From Xiphias gladius (taxonomy: Eukaryota > Chordata > Actinopteri > Istiophoriformes > Xiphiidae): 64,000 nt of DNA. Within the stretch, counting starts at the first letter, position 1, and every line of letters begins with the position of its first letter. Made by a program: the position numbers and the translations under genes. The notes under the pieces are model-generated. The model was not told the DNA's origin. It did no database searches and worked only from the letters and a program-made list of their open reading frames with translations. The stretch is from assembly GCF_016859285.1 (NCBI RefSeq), contig NC_053418.1, positions 19,059,329-19,123,328 of the forward strand, given 5' to 3'. This document shows, one piece after another, positions 24,700 to 36,099 of the stretch.

Positions 24700-25165
24700 T
24701 GGTGGAAGAAGACTGAGGCTCTCATATGTAATAGAAGAAATACCACAATGTGAAAATACTGTGTGAGGCAACTATTGTACTTTTTATTCCACAAGTGCAT
24801 TCAAAATGTACTTAAGGAAAACTACAGAAGTATTATCTGCAAAATGTGGCCTACCTAAAAAATAAAAGTACTCATAACACAATGACCAATTTCAGAATGC
24901 TACATACATGTATAGTTTAATCTGTATCATTGCATCACATTTTATGAGCTGATCATATGGTTTTATGAAAAATTTGAATCTATAAAAGTAACTAGACGTC
25001 AGATAAAGACAGTGGATTAAAAAGCACAGTTCTGTTGTTGAGTTGAATTGTTAAGGATCAAAAAGGGGAAACAGACCCACTCAAGTAAAAGGTATCTCAA
25101 ATTGTACTTAAGCTCAGTACTTGAGTTAATGTACTTAGTTACATGTACTTGTACTTGTACTTAGA
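24700..25165 (-). repeat. Interspersed repeat, CAGTGGTGGAA family, older copy
   Basis: Begins CTTGGTGGAAGAAGACTG and runs to TTGAGTTAATGTACTTAG then TTACATGTACTTGTACTT. More diverged than its neighbour at 24143 and in the same orientation; the two are only about 220 bases apart. Confidence 0.7.
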
Positions 25166-25919
25166 GCAAGCAGGATGGAGAGTGATCCCATGTGGCAGAA
25201 AGCTATCACGTCTGTAGTGTCGTTTTTTGATTTCTTGATCTTGATTGGATTTAAGTTGATTGTAGTCATAAGCAAGTGCAAGTGTAATTGCTAATGTAAT
25301 GTGGAAACGAAACATATTAGACCTCAGTAAAACTCTACTGGAATTTAAAATTAATACTAAAGTCTATAAGACGGTGATAATTGAATCATTCACTACCACA
25401 GACCACAGGTTGCAAATCAGGGATTCATTACACACGTCTCTTTTTTTTTCTTCGTCATACTTATGTTTTGTCCCAGATCAACTGAGAATTTCTGGCGCTG
25501 TAATTAATGGGTTCCAAGTTGTTCATTTGACTGAGTAATTTAATCAGTTTGAGCTGAAATCCCACCGGGGAGACGATTGTTAATTGACTTTCCCGAGTGA
25601 TGAGTATTTAGGAGGTCTGTTCCTTGTCTTTTGTAGTGTTTTGTCGTGAGCATTCACTTGTCTGCGAGGTTTCAATTGAAACATTAAAAGCTGTACTTCA
25701 GAGAGCCCCAGAATGGAACCTCCTATTACAGAAGATTTATCAATGGAGATGGTCCATCTTCTGATCCTCTGACTTCATTCATGTGATTTGAAGGTCCTTA
25801 GTTATTCTAGCTGTGCATTAGAGAAACAAAAAGAACAAACGTCCTCACATAAAGAGTTCTATCGATATTATGGTGATTCCCTCAAAACTAAATTATATTG
25901 GCATTCCTGTATTACTCAC

Positions 25920-26197
25920 TTTGCCGGGGACCACCTTGATCCTCTTCAGGCCCCTTCTGGGTCCTCGGACCCTAGCTTGGGATACCCCACCCGGAAGTGG
26001 GTGGCAGAGTCACCGTCACCCAACTGGTCACACCACCGTCGACATACTGCCTGCTGGGATGAGGCTCGCCGCCGGAGCACCACGGAGACTGCTAAAAATC
26101 TGAGAGCTCTCGCAGCCTCGGCGATAACTCGTCGGAACGAGCAGTCCCCATCATCTGGTTTCTGGAGGAGAAGGGAGGAAGGAGGCGCGTTGCCAAC
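25920..26197 (+). promoter_or_regulatory. CpG-rich promoter and 5' leader of fam219a
   Basis: GC- and CpG-rich sequence unlike the preceding AT-rich DNA leads directly into the first coding exon, as expected for a broadly expressed gene with a CpG-type promoter. No TATA box is evident in its last 200 bases. The transcription start cannot be fixed. Confidence 0.5.
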
Positions 26198-29100
26198 ATG
26201 ATGGAAGAAATAGACAGATTCCAAGTTCCGAGTGCCGTGCAGGAGGCTGAGATGCAGGCTGAGATGCAGCCGCTGGTAGGTCCGATGTGTTGGCTGTTGT
26301 CCGTTGGAGATGATCGGTCGGTGTTTGGGTCTTGTTTTCTTATTTAAAATGACCTTATTAGTCCAGGATGCCTGGTGTATCGGGTCTGCCATTCATCATG
26401 TTACGCTTTGGGATCCCAACAAACCCCATCGCCTGCCATGCGTGATACTGGCTGATGTACCAATAGAGCCTTTTCAGCAAGTTTTTTTTTTTTTTTTTCC
26501 CGGCTACCAACAGACAGCCAAACGTTCAAACGACAGTGTAACGAGCCAGAGGATGATTGATTTGCCCGTAACCCGGCGTTGTTGTTCCTCTGTGTAATGC
26601 GAGCAGCGTCCGGTCTGCTGCGTAGTGAGCAGCATCCGTCATGTCTGGCGAAAAACAAGCATCCCATCCCAGCGCCGCTGCTACATCCTCAGCATCCATG
26701 CAGCAAGTTGCTCCGGCCTCGACGCCACTTGCGCGGCCTTAACGTGATGAGTGAGCGGCTCTTAATCTCGAGTAAGTGCTTGTACGGGCCGTTGAACCAC
26801 TGTCTTTTGAATAATAATTTAAAAAAAAAAAAAAAAAAAATCAGTGGGAAGGATTTGCGCTCCGTGGCCTGTAGCGGGGCCCTGGGTTACTGCAGCCTGC
26901 AGGGCGTCCTCTGCTGCCCACGGCCGGGGACAGTAGAGAGCCAGACCAGACCCAAAGCAGCCTGACCTGCTATCTCCAGGCGTCCCCGTCCCTCCTGATT
27001 GATAAGGTTTTTGTTTGTTTTTTTTTTTACCGTCCTTACGTTTACCCTGTGGATAGAGGATGTGCATTATTAGGAGTGTTTTCTAAACTGGGATCCAGGA
27101 ACCGAAGGACTACAGAGCAGCCCGAACAAATCAAGTTCAAAGTTTTGCGTTCCCTTAAAATGTGTTCAAATGAGAAAGTGTAAGAGCTATTTTGATTCAC
27201 GTTTTCAGTTTCAACCTTATCGGTTGGAGGTACCAATGACAAGACCTAGTTTGTTTAAAATGGTTAAGGTAATCCAGTTCTGGGGAAGTATGTGTATGTA
27301 GGTCTAAACATTTTTGAAACAAGCTATCCACATTATGCTTCATACACCGGCATTCATGAGATAGAGAGAGAGACTCTTCCGCACACGTTTTATCTATTTA
27401 TGAACTGTTTATTCACATTGTCTGGGCATAGAAGGGTCTATTATGCATCACAAAAAGAGATTAATTATTCATTGATTCCCTCAGTAATGCACATCTCTGC
27501 TCCATGTGGTCTTCTCATTTGTCTCCAGGACCCGGCCTCGTCCACGGCCTCAGAGGCAGACTCAGACACCAGAGAAGGGGAACCTGTCACCATCAACTAC
27601 AAGCCCTCACCCCTGCAGATGAAAATAGGTAAGGAAGAGCTACCCTATCTGTAGGCCAAGTGTCTGCCAGAGGGAATCAGTGTATCCTGTAAGTGGCTGT
27701 AAATTTAGAGTCCTGAAAAGAGTAAACAACTGTCATGTGTGGATGTGGCATAAATTCTAGACAAGACAGAGGTACTAGGGCAATCAGTTTTCAGAGAACT
27801 TTCCTATCACAAGGCAAACCATGAATGTGGTGATATGTTGATATATAATCCTTCTTATGCTCCTAAATTATCGGATAAAATATTATTTTCATTATCAGTT
27901 TATCTGATAATTTTGGTTGTTTTTTTTAATTAATCCACTAATTATTAAGTATATTATATGTCACAGAATGGTGAAAAACTAAAATCGCAAGTTTCCAGAG
28001 TAAGGTGTTACCAATGTGATGCCGTCAAATTGCTTTTTTCCCCTCAACAACAATCCTATAAAACAAAAACTATTCAGTTTACGCTGAAATTAAATAATGG
28101 AAATGGAATAGAAATGGAATAAATCCTCATATTTTAGAAGCTTGAACAACCAAAGGTTTAACAGTTTTGCATCTTAAGTGACTTAAACAAAATGACTTGA
28201 TTACCAAAGTTGTTGTCGATCACTTAATCAACTAATCGACTGATAGACTGATGGTTTCATCTTATTGTTTGGCTACTGGATATCCATGGAAAAATACATT
28301 AGCCACTCTGGCCTGTTTTATGTTTGGGAAAATGAGTCTCTTGTTTTTATGAAAAGCCACAGTCCTTAAAGTCTCATATCAGCACGGTGGACAGATTCCA
28401 GTGGTTAGCAGCAGCACTTCTCTATTTTTTCACTCCAGCTGTAATAGCTAGCCTTTAAAGGGGCTAGTACCTCAAGAGGCGGTAGCGAGTCACTGTAGGG
28501 TCCAGTCTGCCCTCAGTCCAACATGAGAGGATGAAGAAGTAGTAACTACGTAACTACTATGTCCGACTGTGGCATTTCAGTGTATCTTACGATGGGGTGG
28601 ACACCCCAACTTTCTAGTAATATGCTGCCCCCTATTTGTTTGGAGTATGAATTGCAATTGGCCAATTCCTACATATTGCCCCTTTAAGAACCAAAACTAT
28701 TCAAAACAAGTAATGTATTCAGTGACAGAAATGCCTAAGATGTAACTCCAGCGCCCACATGTGCAGTACAACGTCAGCCACTGTATAATTTCTTTTCATT
28801 CTTCATCCATCCTGCATGTTGAAAGTGAGACCATAATGTTGACTACAGTAGTACTTCATATAATTCAGTTTAATCTTACTGGTTGTTCATTGTGTTTTTA
28901 TGACATATAAACACTGTCATAACATTTCCTATCTTTAAAACACAGTCTGAGCATATTCTTTTAATTATACATGCTTATTATAGTAGTCACTTTGCCTTTG
29001 TGACCTTGAGATGGAAATGCACATTTTATGTCCTTTTAAAACCCTTTTTTGGGTTAAAACTGTAATGCCATTAATTGGTGGCACAATATAAATTAAATAC

Positions 29101-32100
29101 AACGTTTTCTATTGCCATTTCTGCTCTTCACAACAGTCCCTTATGCATTATATTTAAGTTCATCACTGGCTCAGACTAGAATAACAGTATTAGTTTAGTC
29201 ATTTGTGATCTGGTCACCGTTGAGAATCAAACAAATGAGAAAGGGGAGATGAGAGCGTTTGATGTCACATTAGGATTCTGTTGTTTCTGAATATATACTC
29301 TCATGCTTTTAGGATTTTAATCACCTCAAACACTGCACTCTGTATTGCGTAAACAATAACTGATCTGCCCTGATGTCATTTTCAGAAAGAAAGGTTACAG
29401 TCCTCTTAAAATGAAAATTGACTTCAACCAGAAATAAGCCCAGTTCCATTCCCTGATCATCACAGTACCTTATGGGTGTGTGTTTAAATTCTTTTTTTTT
29501 TTTTTTTTAATTTTCTTTACGACCTGATCAGACTGCCACGGAGTTTGCAGTGTAACAAAATGTCATGCAGCAGAAATTTGAGAATATGTTTGTCTTATCT
29601 TATAGTGTTTGTCTCTAAGCAATGCCATGCTTTACATCAGCTAATTATAAAGGATCCCTGGTTACTTAATTGCAACAGTTAAGTAGATGACACAGGCATT
29701 AGTTAAACCTTATTCTATCACCGACTGTGCAGTTTGTGTGTCATTTCAAGCTGAACTGATGTGTTTGTTCCTGTGTCTGCTTGCATATTGTGCAGAGAAA
29801 CAGAGAGAGCTTGCTAGGAAGGGCTCGTTGAAGAACGGCAACACTGTCGGTAGTCCAGTCAACCAGCAGCCCAAGAAGAACAACGTCATGGCCAGAACAC
29901 GGTAAGAAGTGAGCGCTGTGGTCTTTGGTTAGTGGAGATTTTGTTTTATGTGGTAAATTCAATTTCAAGTTCTTATTCATCTAAATGATTTGGTTAGCCA
30001 CCGATAGCTCTCCACAAACAGGCTAATTTTATTTTTTTTTAAATGCAAAATGAAGTTTTTGTGTTCATAAATATTCATGAGAAAATTCCAAAACATGATT
30101 TAATGGGCTTGAATAGATAGATTTAATTCTCATGTCCATTGCTTTTCTCTGTCGGTAGGGCTCTAAAGAAAAAAATGTTTAACTGATTCAGGGTAAGATG
30201 TCCAAGTGATTACACCTCTTTCACGCTTCTGTTGTTACCTAGTTCAGCTGTGATGCTGTCCCCAGGCTCGCCTTGCTTTTCTTTCAACACCTCTACCAGT
30301 CCGTAATCACCTCTTCTTGTTTGTGAATCTTCAGTATATTCTCCTCCACCTCGTCCCCTGTTACACCCTATCTCCTCTGATCATTTCTCCTCTGTCTTCT
30401 CTCTCTCTCTCTCTCTCTTCCCTACCCACAGGTTGGTAGTGCCCAATAAAGGCTATTCCTCTTTAGACCAGAGCCCAGATGAGAAGCCCTTGGTGGCCCT
30501 AGACACAGACAGGTAAACGCCCAAACACAAACACAAATATAAGTATATTTCTTGCCTCCATTTTTTATTTTTATTTTTGCTAGAGAAGCACATAAACATA
30601 CGAATGATACATTAACTTATGTTTGTCTTTTTTAGCGATGATGATTTTGACATGTCTAGATACTCATCGTCAGGATACTCCTCTGCTGAGGTGAGTTGTT
30701 TGCAAGAGCACTCTGCTTCTCTACCTCACATTTACTCTCTCATTTGCTCCCTCCTTCGCCTTCTTCCTTCCATTTTCCTCGACTGTCAAGAGGCCAAGAG
30801 TCAGGATTTTATAAGGCAGTTTTGAAGCAAGTCCATTTTTATCCATCTTGCTCAGCCATGTTAATTCTGTAGGCGTGTGCTGTCCCTGCAAGTGCATGAT
30901 TACACTGCAGATGCACCTGCACACAAATATATATGAGACACAAAGCAGGCAAACAAATGAAATGTCATCTCTGGGTGTCTGCTCCTGCAAATCCTGTTTT
31001 CACCACCGCTGCAGAAGTGCAAACCACTGACACGTGGTCATAGTTATTCCCCAGAGGATTTGTCATTCCCACCCTCTACATCAGTTTTCTGCTGCTGACA
31101 AGTCCAGGCTCAAGGATATATTGTAGGTTATATTTACAAGCCCACAAGTGTTCAGATCCCAGAATGTTAATGCCAGCATGTTGTTAGGAATAACCATCTA
31201 ATACACAGCAAATGTAAACCACTTAAGCATTTCTCTCCTCTTTCGTAGAACAAGCTAACAACGGCATGTAGTGAGTTGATGTGCTGTAGTTTACCAAAGA
31301 AGGGAATTGTGGTTTACACAATACATTATAGTACACAGTTTATCCAAAGTAAACTAGACAGTTAGTGCATAAAATGGTAAATGTGGGGATTTTAAATGAA
31401 GATATTGCTTCTGTTTTGCAGGCAAACAAAAGAATTGTTTTGCTAAAAAAAAAATCACTCTAGGACAGAGTAGTCATCACATTCATGACAAAGTTCCAAT
31501 TGAGGATCCTTACATCCATCTGCGATGGTTACCACTCTGACATCTAGCTAGTCTCAGTCATGAGCATAGACAGTCTTAATATTTATACGTAGTACATTGT
31601 CTAAATCTGATAAAGTCATGAATGTGTTTTTTGTCATGAAACAGTGACACAAGTCATGGAGGGCTCGGTAAATGAGGCCTTTCAAATCCACAGAAGATCT
31701 AATCACAAATTTTGCATCTCATTACAATCAGAATGCTTGTTTTCTTTCCTCTGCCTTTAAATGGCTACCTGTCCTTGTGTTTCCATCTTTATTTTACCTC
31801 CCTCTAACCCATGAGTTCCCAACCTTTTTTTTGTGCCACGAACCATCGCTGTTGTTGTCATTGTTGTTGTGGCGCAGCTGATGAGGTGGGGGATCTGTTA
31901 TGACCCAAATAAACATCAATCTTGCACCTAATATGATATTAAAACACATACAAAAGCACTTTTTTCCTCCAATACCATCTCCGAAGAGACTCTTAAATTA
32001 ATAGTTTATCAGTTTGGGAATTATTGGACCAGTTGCCAGGCAACCATAGGAGAGTCAAGGAAGTTACTAGCACCAGCCAAGCAATAGTGCCACACTTAAA

Positions 32101-32821
32101 CCTCCGTAATACAGTTTATACACTTCAATTTTTGTAAAGGTTAAACAAACAACATATAATCATGTTAATTTTTGAATTTTAGAGGTGTTGGTGGCTGGAT
32201 TTTATTACCTTTGGACAGAGCCAAGGTAGCTGTTTCTCCCAGTTTCCGGTCTTTAAGCTAAGCTAACATGTAGCTGGCTCCAGCTACAGACGTGAGAGTG
32301 GTATGGATCTTCTCATCTCACCAGGCTAACACAGCAAATTAGCTACAGTATGTACTGTCTCTTTGACTCTTCCCACCGATAATTGTGTATCTACTTTGAA
32401 CACATGACACAAATTGGCACAGACATGAAACAAATTGGCACAGACACAGAGAGACATTTGTTAATAACCAAGCCTGAACCCGACCTGGGACTCAAATACC
32501 ATGTAAGCTTATATAATTAGTATGCAGATTTTATTGCACAATCTTAACTTTTTCTTGTGGCCCAGGAGCAAGTGCTCTTTAGCCTGGTACTGGTCCCTGG
32601 CCTGGGGTTGGGAGACACTGTTGTTATCCATCAACCTCTTCTGTCTATCATCCCTTCTCCAGCAAATCAATCAGGATCTGAACATCCAGCTGCTGAAAGA
32701 TGGTTACCGCTTAGATGAGATCCCAGATGACGAGGACCTGGATCTGATCCCACCCAAATCAGTCAACCCTACCTGCATGTGCTGCCAGGCAACCTCCTCT
32801 ACCACCTGTCAAATACAGTAA
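26198..32821 (+). CDS. fam219a: FAM219A protein (complete, 6 exons)
   Basis: Conserved vertebrate protein of unknown biochemical function. Exons are 26198-26275, 27529-27628, 29796-29901, 30432-30512, 30636-30690 and 32663-32821, all GT-AG with matching phases, totalling 579 nt (192 aa; human 185). The protein opens MMEEIDRFQVP and includes NYKPSPLQMKIEKQRELARK, then SPVNQQPKKNNVMARTR, NKGYSSLDQSPDEKP, the acidic-serine stretch DTDSDDDFDMSRYSSSGYSS, and a C-terminal YRLDEIPDDEDLDLIPPK with a Cys-rich end (PTCMCC). These segments are nearly identical to mammalian FAM219A and clearly differ from FAM219B. No signal peptide or membrane span; predicted largely disordered and soluble. A second ATG directly follows the first. 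Intron 1 begins in CpG-rich sequence and holds an A20 run; intron 2 (2.2 kb) and intron 5 (2 kb) hold older repeats. Confidence 0.97.
27860..28260. repeat. Interspersed repeat in fam219a intron 2
   Basis: AT-rich stretch with the phrases ATTATCAGTTTATCTGATAA at one end and CACTTAATCAACTAATCGAC at the other. It resembles a short non-coding element common in fish introns. Borders are approximate. Confidence 0.45.
30399..30417. repeat. (CT)n tract before fam219a exon 4
   Basis: Short pure CT run forming part of the pyrimidine-rich tract before the acceptor at 30431. Confidence 0.85.
31806..32460. repeat. Old interspersed repeats in fam219a intron 5
   Basis: Contains GAGTTCCCAACCTTTTTTTT and later CCGGTCTTTAAGCTAAGCTAAC with GAGAGTGGTATGGATCTTC, phrases I know from repeats scattered through teleost genomes. 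Likely two adjoining elements. At the right end a 16-base unit (CAAATTGGCACAGACA) is duplicated at 32410 and 32431. Confidence 0.5.
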
Positions 32822-34118
32822 CGCTGCCCCTCTGACCTTCCACACCCTACCCCATTCCACACAACATAACACATCCGCTCACATCCGCTGTGAGTTTACT
32901 TCTCCGCCAGAGCGGCGACAGTGAAACATTGGTAGAATATTGTAATGACAGTCAAGTGCTATGATGATAATGACAATGACAAATAATCAGATTAACATAT
33001 AGAAACTTTGGTTTAAAATCTAGGAGAAGGAACATGTGAAAATATTGAATATGTATTTAAAATATGATTAAAACTGGTGGTTTCCTCCTATGGTAGGAAG
33101 TGCACTTGTGTTTGAGAGCCTTTCTCCTAGTGAACATGATGTAACTTAACACACTGATGTTAGTAGACAGAAAACAAAGGGTAAATTGATGCTGTAAAGT
33201 GATTTCAATTTCCCTGAAGAATAAGTAACATTATCATAACTGCCGACTCAACAGTTCTGCTTACCTGATTTCTGGTTTAGATTTTTGCATTTTTGTAGTT
33301 TTTTTTTTTTTTTTTTTTAAGTTTTTATTTAAATGTTTACTTTTTTAAACCTGAGGGATCAGTATGATTGTATGTGTTGAAGTGGAGATATTTGAGAAGT
33401 GTGGACTGCAGTCTTGGTACCCCAAATTGAGGATATTTGGTACTGTATTAATTTTACTGTACAGGGTTGTTATGTAGCACAGGCCAGGTCATTGCACTCA
33501 TTCACACCACCCTCAACACTTTTGCTTCCTTTGCCCTACTGGCTTGAGGTGTTTCATTACAGAGTTTAGGGATGAATGTGTAGACATGAATGGCTGAGGA
33601 ACAAAGTGCATGAAGAGCACCAGACTGAATAATTGAGTTGAAAATGATAATCAAGTAGCTTGTTGCACATTTGATTTTTGCCCCATTTCTGTCGTGCAAT
33701 CACATGCTACTGTTGTGGCACTAGCTTGACTGGTATTGTTTTGAATTTGCATATTTTTGGTTTTTATTTTTAGAGGCCCATATCTGTGTACTCTTTCCTG
33801 CATAACAGTGACAGTGTCATATCTGAAATGAACTGTGTTAAAAGGGAAGATTACATATCGTTGCACCCACCCTCTAACAAATGATGCTCACATGATTCCC
33901 ATGTCCTCAAGGCCAAAGGGAATGAATGGGGGGCTTTACATACATTTTTCAGCACAGTCTGTTGTGTTACCCCGCGCTGTATATTTTCTCAGTGTCACAG
34001 AACCTGACGATCGTTGGACATTCCGTCCTCCCCATTTCTATCTTCACTCCACAGATCATTTAGAGAGCACACATGTTCAGACAGAAAGATTTACCCTCTC
34101 TTCTCTCTCCCTCTCTTT

Positions 34119-34120
<2 letters not shown>

Positions 34121-34200
<80 letters not shown>
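34121..34200. repeat. (CA)40 microsatellite
   Basis: Uninterrupted CA run of 80 bases preceded by a CT-rich tract, within the probable 3' UTR of fam219a. Confidence 0.97.
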
Positions 34201-34202
<2 letters not shown>

Positions 34203-34617
34203 CATATGCATGCATACAGACATCCAATGCCAAAATAAATAGTGAGATGACATCTATTTGTCTCTTTTGACTTATAGGTTGGACATTGTTTTTTAACTGC
34301 AGCATCAAGGATCATTGACTTTGAACACTAATATGCTTCATTTAAAACCCTTCCTTAAATCAGCTGATTACTTGCAATTAGAGTTTGCCTTAACTACAGA
34401 GCATTTTAAAAGATGTGTATTTATTCCCATTTTGATAATTTAGTTTATTTGAAGGGCATTTGCTGTCTATGAAGTTGTGTTTCTTTTTTTTTTACATTTA
34501 GACACGGGTGATAATTGATTTTCTTTTGTTTTCCTTTTTTAAAGGATTTTCTTGTATTGTAAACACTTCCATTACAGTATTTAACAATGTTATTGTTATG
34601 TGCAGTGTATGAAAACA

Positions 34618-34623
34618 AATAAA
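34618..34623 (+). terminator. Polyadenylation signal of fam219a
   Basis: AATAAA is followed within 30 bases by GT-rich sequence (CTTAGTGTTTTTGTTAC). It is the best-supported signal downstream of the fam219a stop. Confidence 0.55.
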
Positions 34624-34849
34624 CACAAAGCTAATGGAGCACTTGTTCTACCTTAGTGTTTTTGTTACACCTCATTTGCACTATATTATCAATTATGGTA
34701 TTAAAAGATTTCTTTATTTATGAGATACAGTAAGCTCTATGTTCATAGTGTCAGATATGGGTGTTTTATGTGGGAAAGAAGTGATGATCACATGTTTAGG
34801 AAGAAAAAAATCATTTTAATGTTAAAACTTTTGAGCAGTGATTATTACA

Positions 34850-36090
34850 CAGCTACAGACGGGTCACATAACTAAATTAAAAAACAACATAAATTGTCTT
34901 AGTAAGGTGTTGGGCCACCACGAGCTGCCAGAACAGCTGCAATGCTCCTCGGCATTGATTCTGCGAGTCTCTGGAACTCTACTTGAGGGACGGACACCAT
35001 TCTTCCAAAAGATATTCCCTCATTTCCTGTTTTGATGATGGTGGTGGAGAGCGCTGTATTAACACATCGGTCCAAAATCTCCCATAGGAGTTCAACTGAA
35101 TCGAGATTTGGTGAATGCGAAGGTCATAGCATTTGATTCACATAATTTTCATTCTCATCAAATCATTCAGTGACCCCTCGTGCCCTGTGGATGGGGGCAC
35201 TGTCATCCTGGAAGAGACCACTCCCACCAGGGTAGAAATGTTTCATCATAGGATAAAGGTGATCACTCAGAAAAACTTTGTATTGATTTGCAGTGACCCT
35301 TCCCTCTAAGGGGACAAGTGGACTCAAACCATCCCAGCAAAATGCCCCCCACAGCATAACAGAGCTACCGGATTCCCTCACTGTAGGGGTCAAGCATTCA
35401 GGCCTGTACCGTTCTCTTGGTGTACGCCAGATATGCAGTTGCCCACTTGTCGAGAACACAATGGAGGATGATTCATCTGACCATATCACTTTTTTCCACA
35501 TCTCTGTGGACCAGTGCCTGTGGTTTTTGCACCACTGAACTCTCAAATGTGAATTCATCTTTGTAATGAGGGGGCACTGCAACCCTACCATATCCCTCTC
35601 TAAGCAATTTTCGAGGGAATGTTTTTGCACACAGTCGGATCAAGTCCTGCATTGACATTCTCAGTCACCTGCAGAAGAGTTGCTCTTCAGTTTCAGAAGA
35701 GCATCACGGTCCTCAAATGTGCGCAGTCGACCACAATTTCCAACCCTATTTACTGACGTCTTTCCAATAGATCTAAATGCAGCTGTCATTTTAGTCAATG
35801 TTCCTATTGAAACACCAGTCAGTTTAGCAGTCTTTGTGATTGAAGGTCCTGCCACCCGTTCCCCAACAACGAACCCTCTTTCAAAGTCACTTAGATCTTT
35901 TCCTCTTGCCATCTTGATACAAAATCAGAATCAACTGGGCTTGCTAATTATTTTTATACATGCCACAGAGCAGGATTGGATGGTAATTACTTAATTGTAC
36001 CATGCAGTGAACCTGTGTGGAAGCATCTGCATGCGCTGTGTTTCTCCACTCATTTATTCAGGTTTTTTTCTTTTTCACCCGTCTCTATAG
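34850..36090 (-). mobile_element. Tc1/mariner DNA transposon, decayed
   Basis: About 1.24 kb, a usual Tc1 size. The ends carry related inverted sequences: CTACAGACGGGTCA at about 34853 and, read on the minus strand, CTATAGAGACGGGTGA at about 36087. Between them is a broken transposase on the minus strand. The internal GTTGGGCCACCACGAGCTGC phrase near 34910 is shared by many fish Tc1 copies. Exact ends and the TA duplication could not be fixed because the termini have diverged. Confidence 0.85.
34905..35912 (-). pseudogene. Tc1 transposase pseudogene
   Basis: Cut-and-paste transposase that would bind the element ends and catalyse excision and TA-targeted insertion. The N-terminal part (from 35912) is MARGKDLSDFERG followed by a helix-turn-helix region and is closed by a stop at about 35661. 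Further pieces continue in shifted frames at 35473-35658 and 35163-35630. In the catalytic part, first-Asp (VIWSDES) and second-Asp (LFQDDSAP) motifs are visible. A stop follows HRARG, and the remaining C-terminal stretch is again out of frame (SIELLWE), with the usual PDLNPIE motif eroded. With at least two frame breaks and several stops it cannot make a working enzyme. It is a fossil copy. Confidence 0.9.
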
Positions 36091-36099
36091 ATATTGCGA

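Larger units (their letters stand above)
19780..25900. other. Repeat-rich intergenic region between enho and fam219a
   Basis: About 6 kb with no gene recognised. It contains several interspersed repeat copies (20834-21535, 24143-24482, 24700-25165), microsatellites (CT run 21877-21899, TG run about 22558-22595), a T18 run near 20191 and AT-rich unique sequence. Confidence 0.65.
32822..34640 (+). other. 3' UTR of fam219a
   Basis: About 1.8 kb from the stop codon to the AATAAA at 34618-34623. It contains T-rich runs (33299-33319) and a long CA repeat. No open frame of interest apart from repeat translations. Confidence 0.6.

Noticed and set aside
25788-26201. 137-codon plus-strand open frame upstream of fam219a
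   Set aside because: It ends at the fam219a start in another frame and shows no domain; it is an accidental reading of the CpG-rich leader.
26820-26841. A20 run in fam219a intron 1 suggesting a retrocopy
   Set aside because: The sequence before it shows no spliced gene or UTR resemblance and no target duplication was found; a simple homopolymer is enough.
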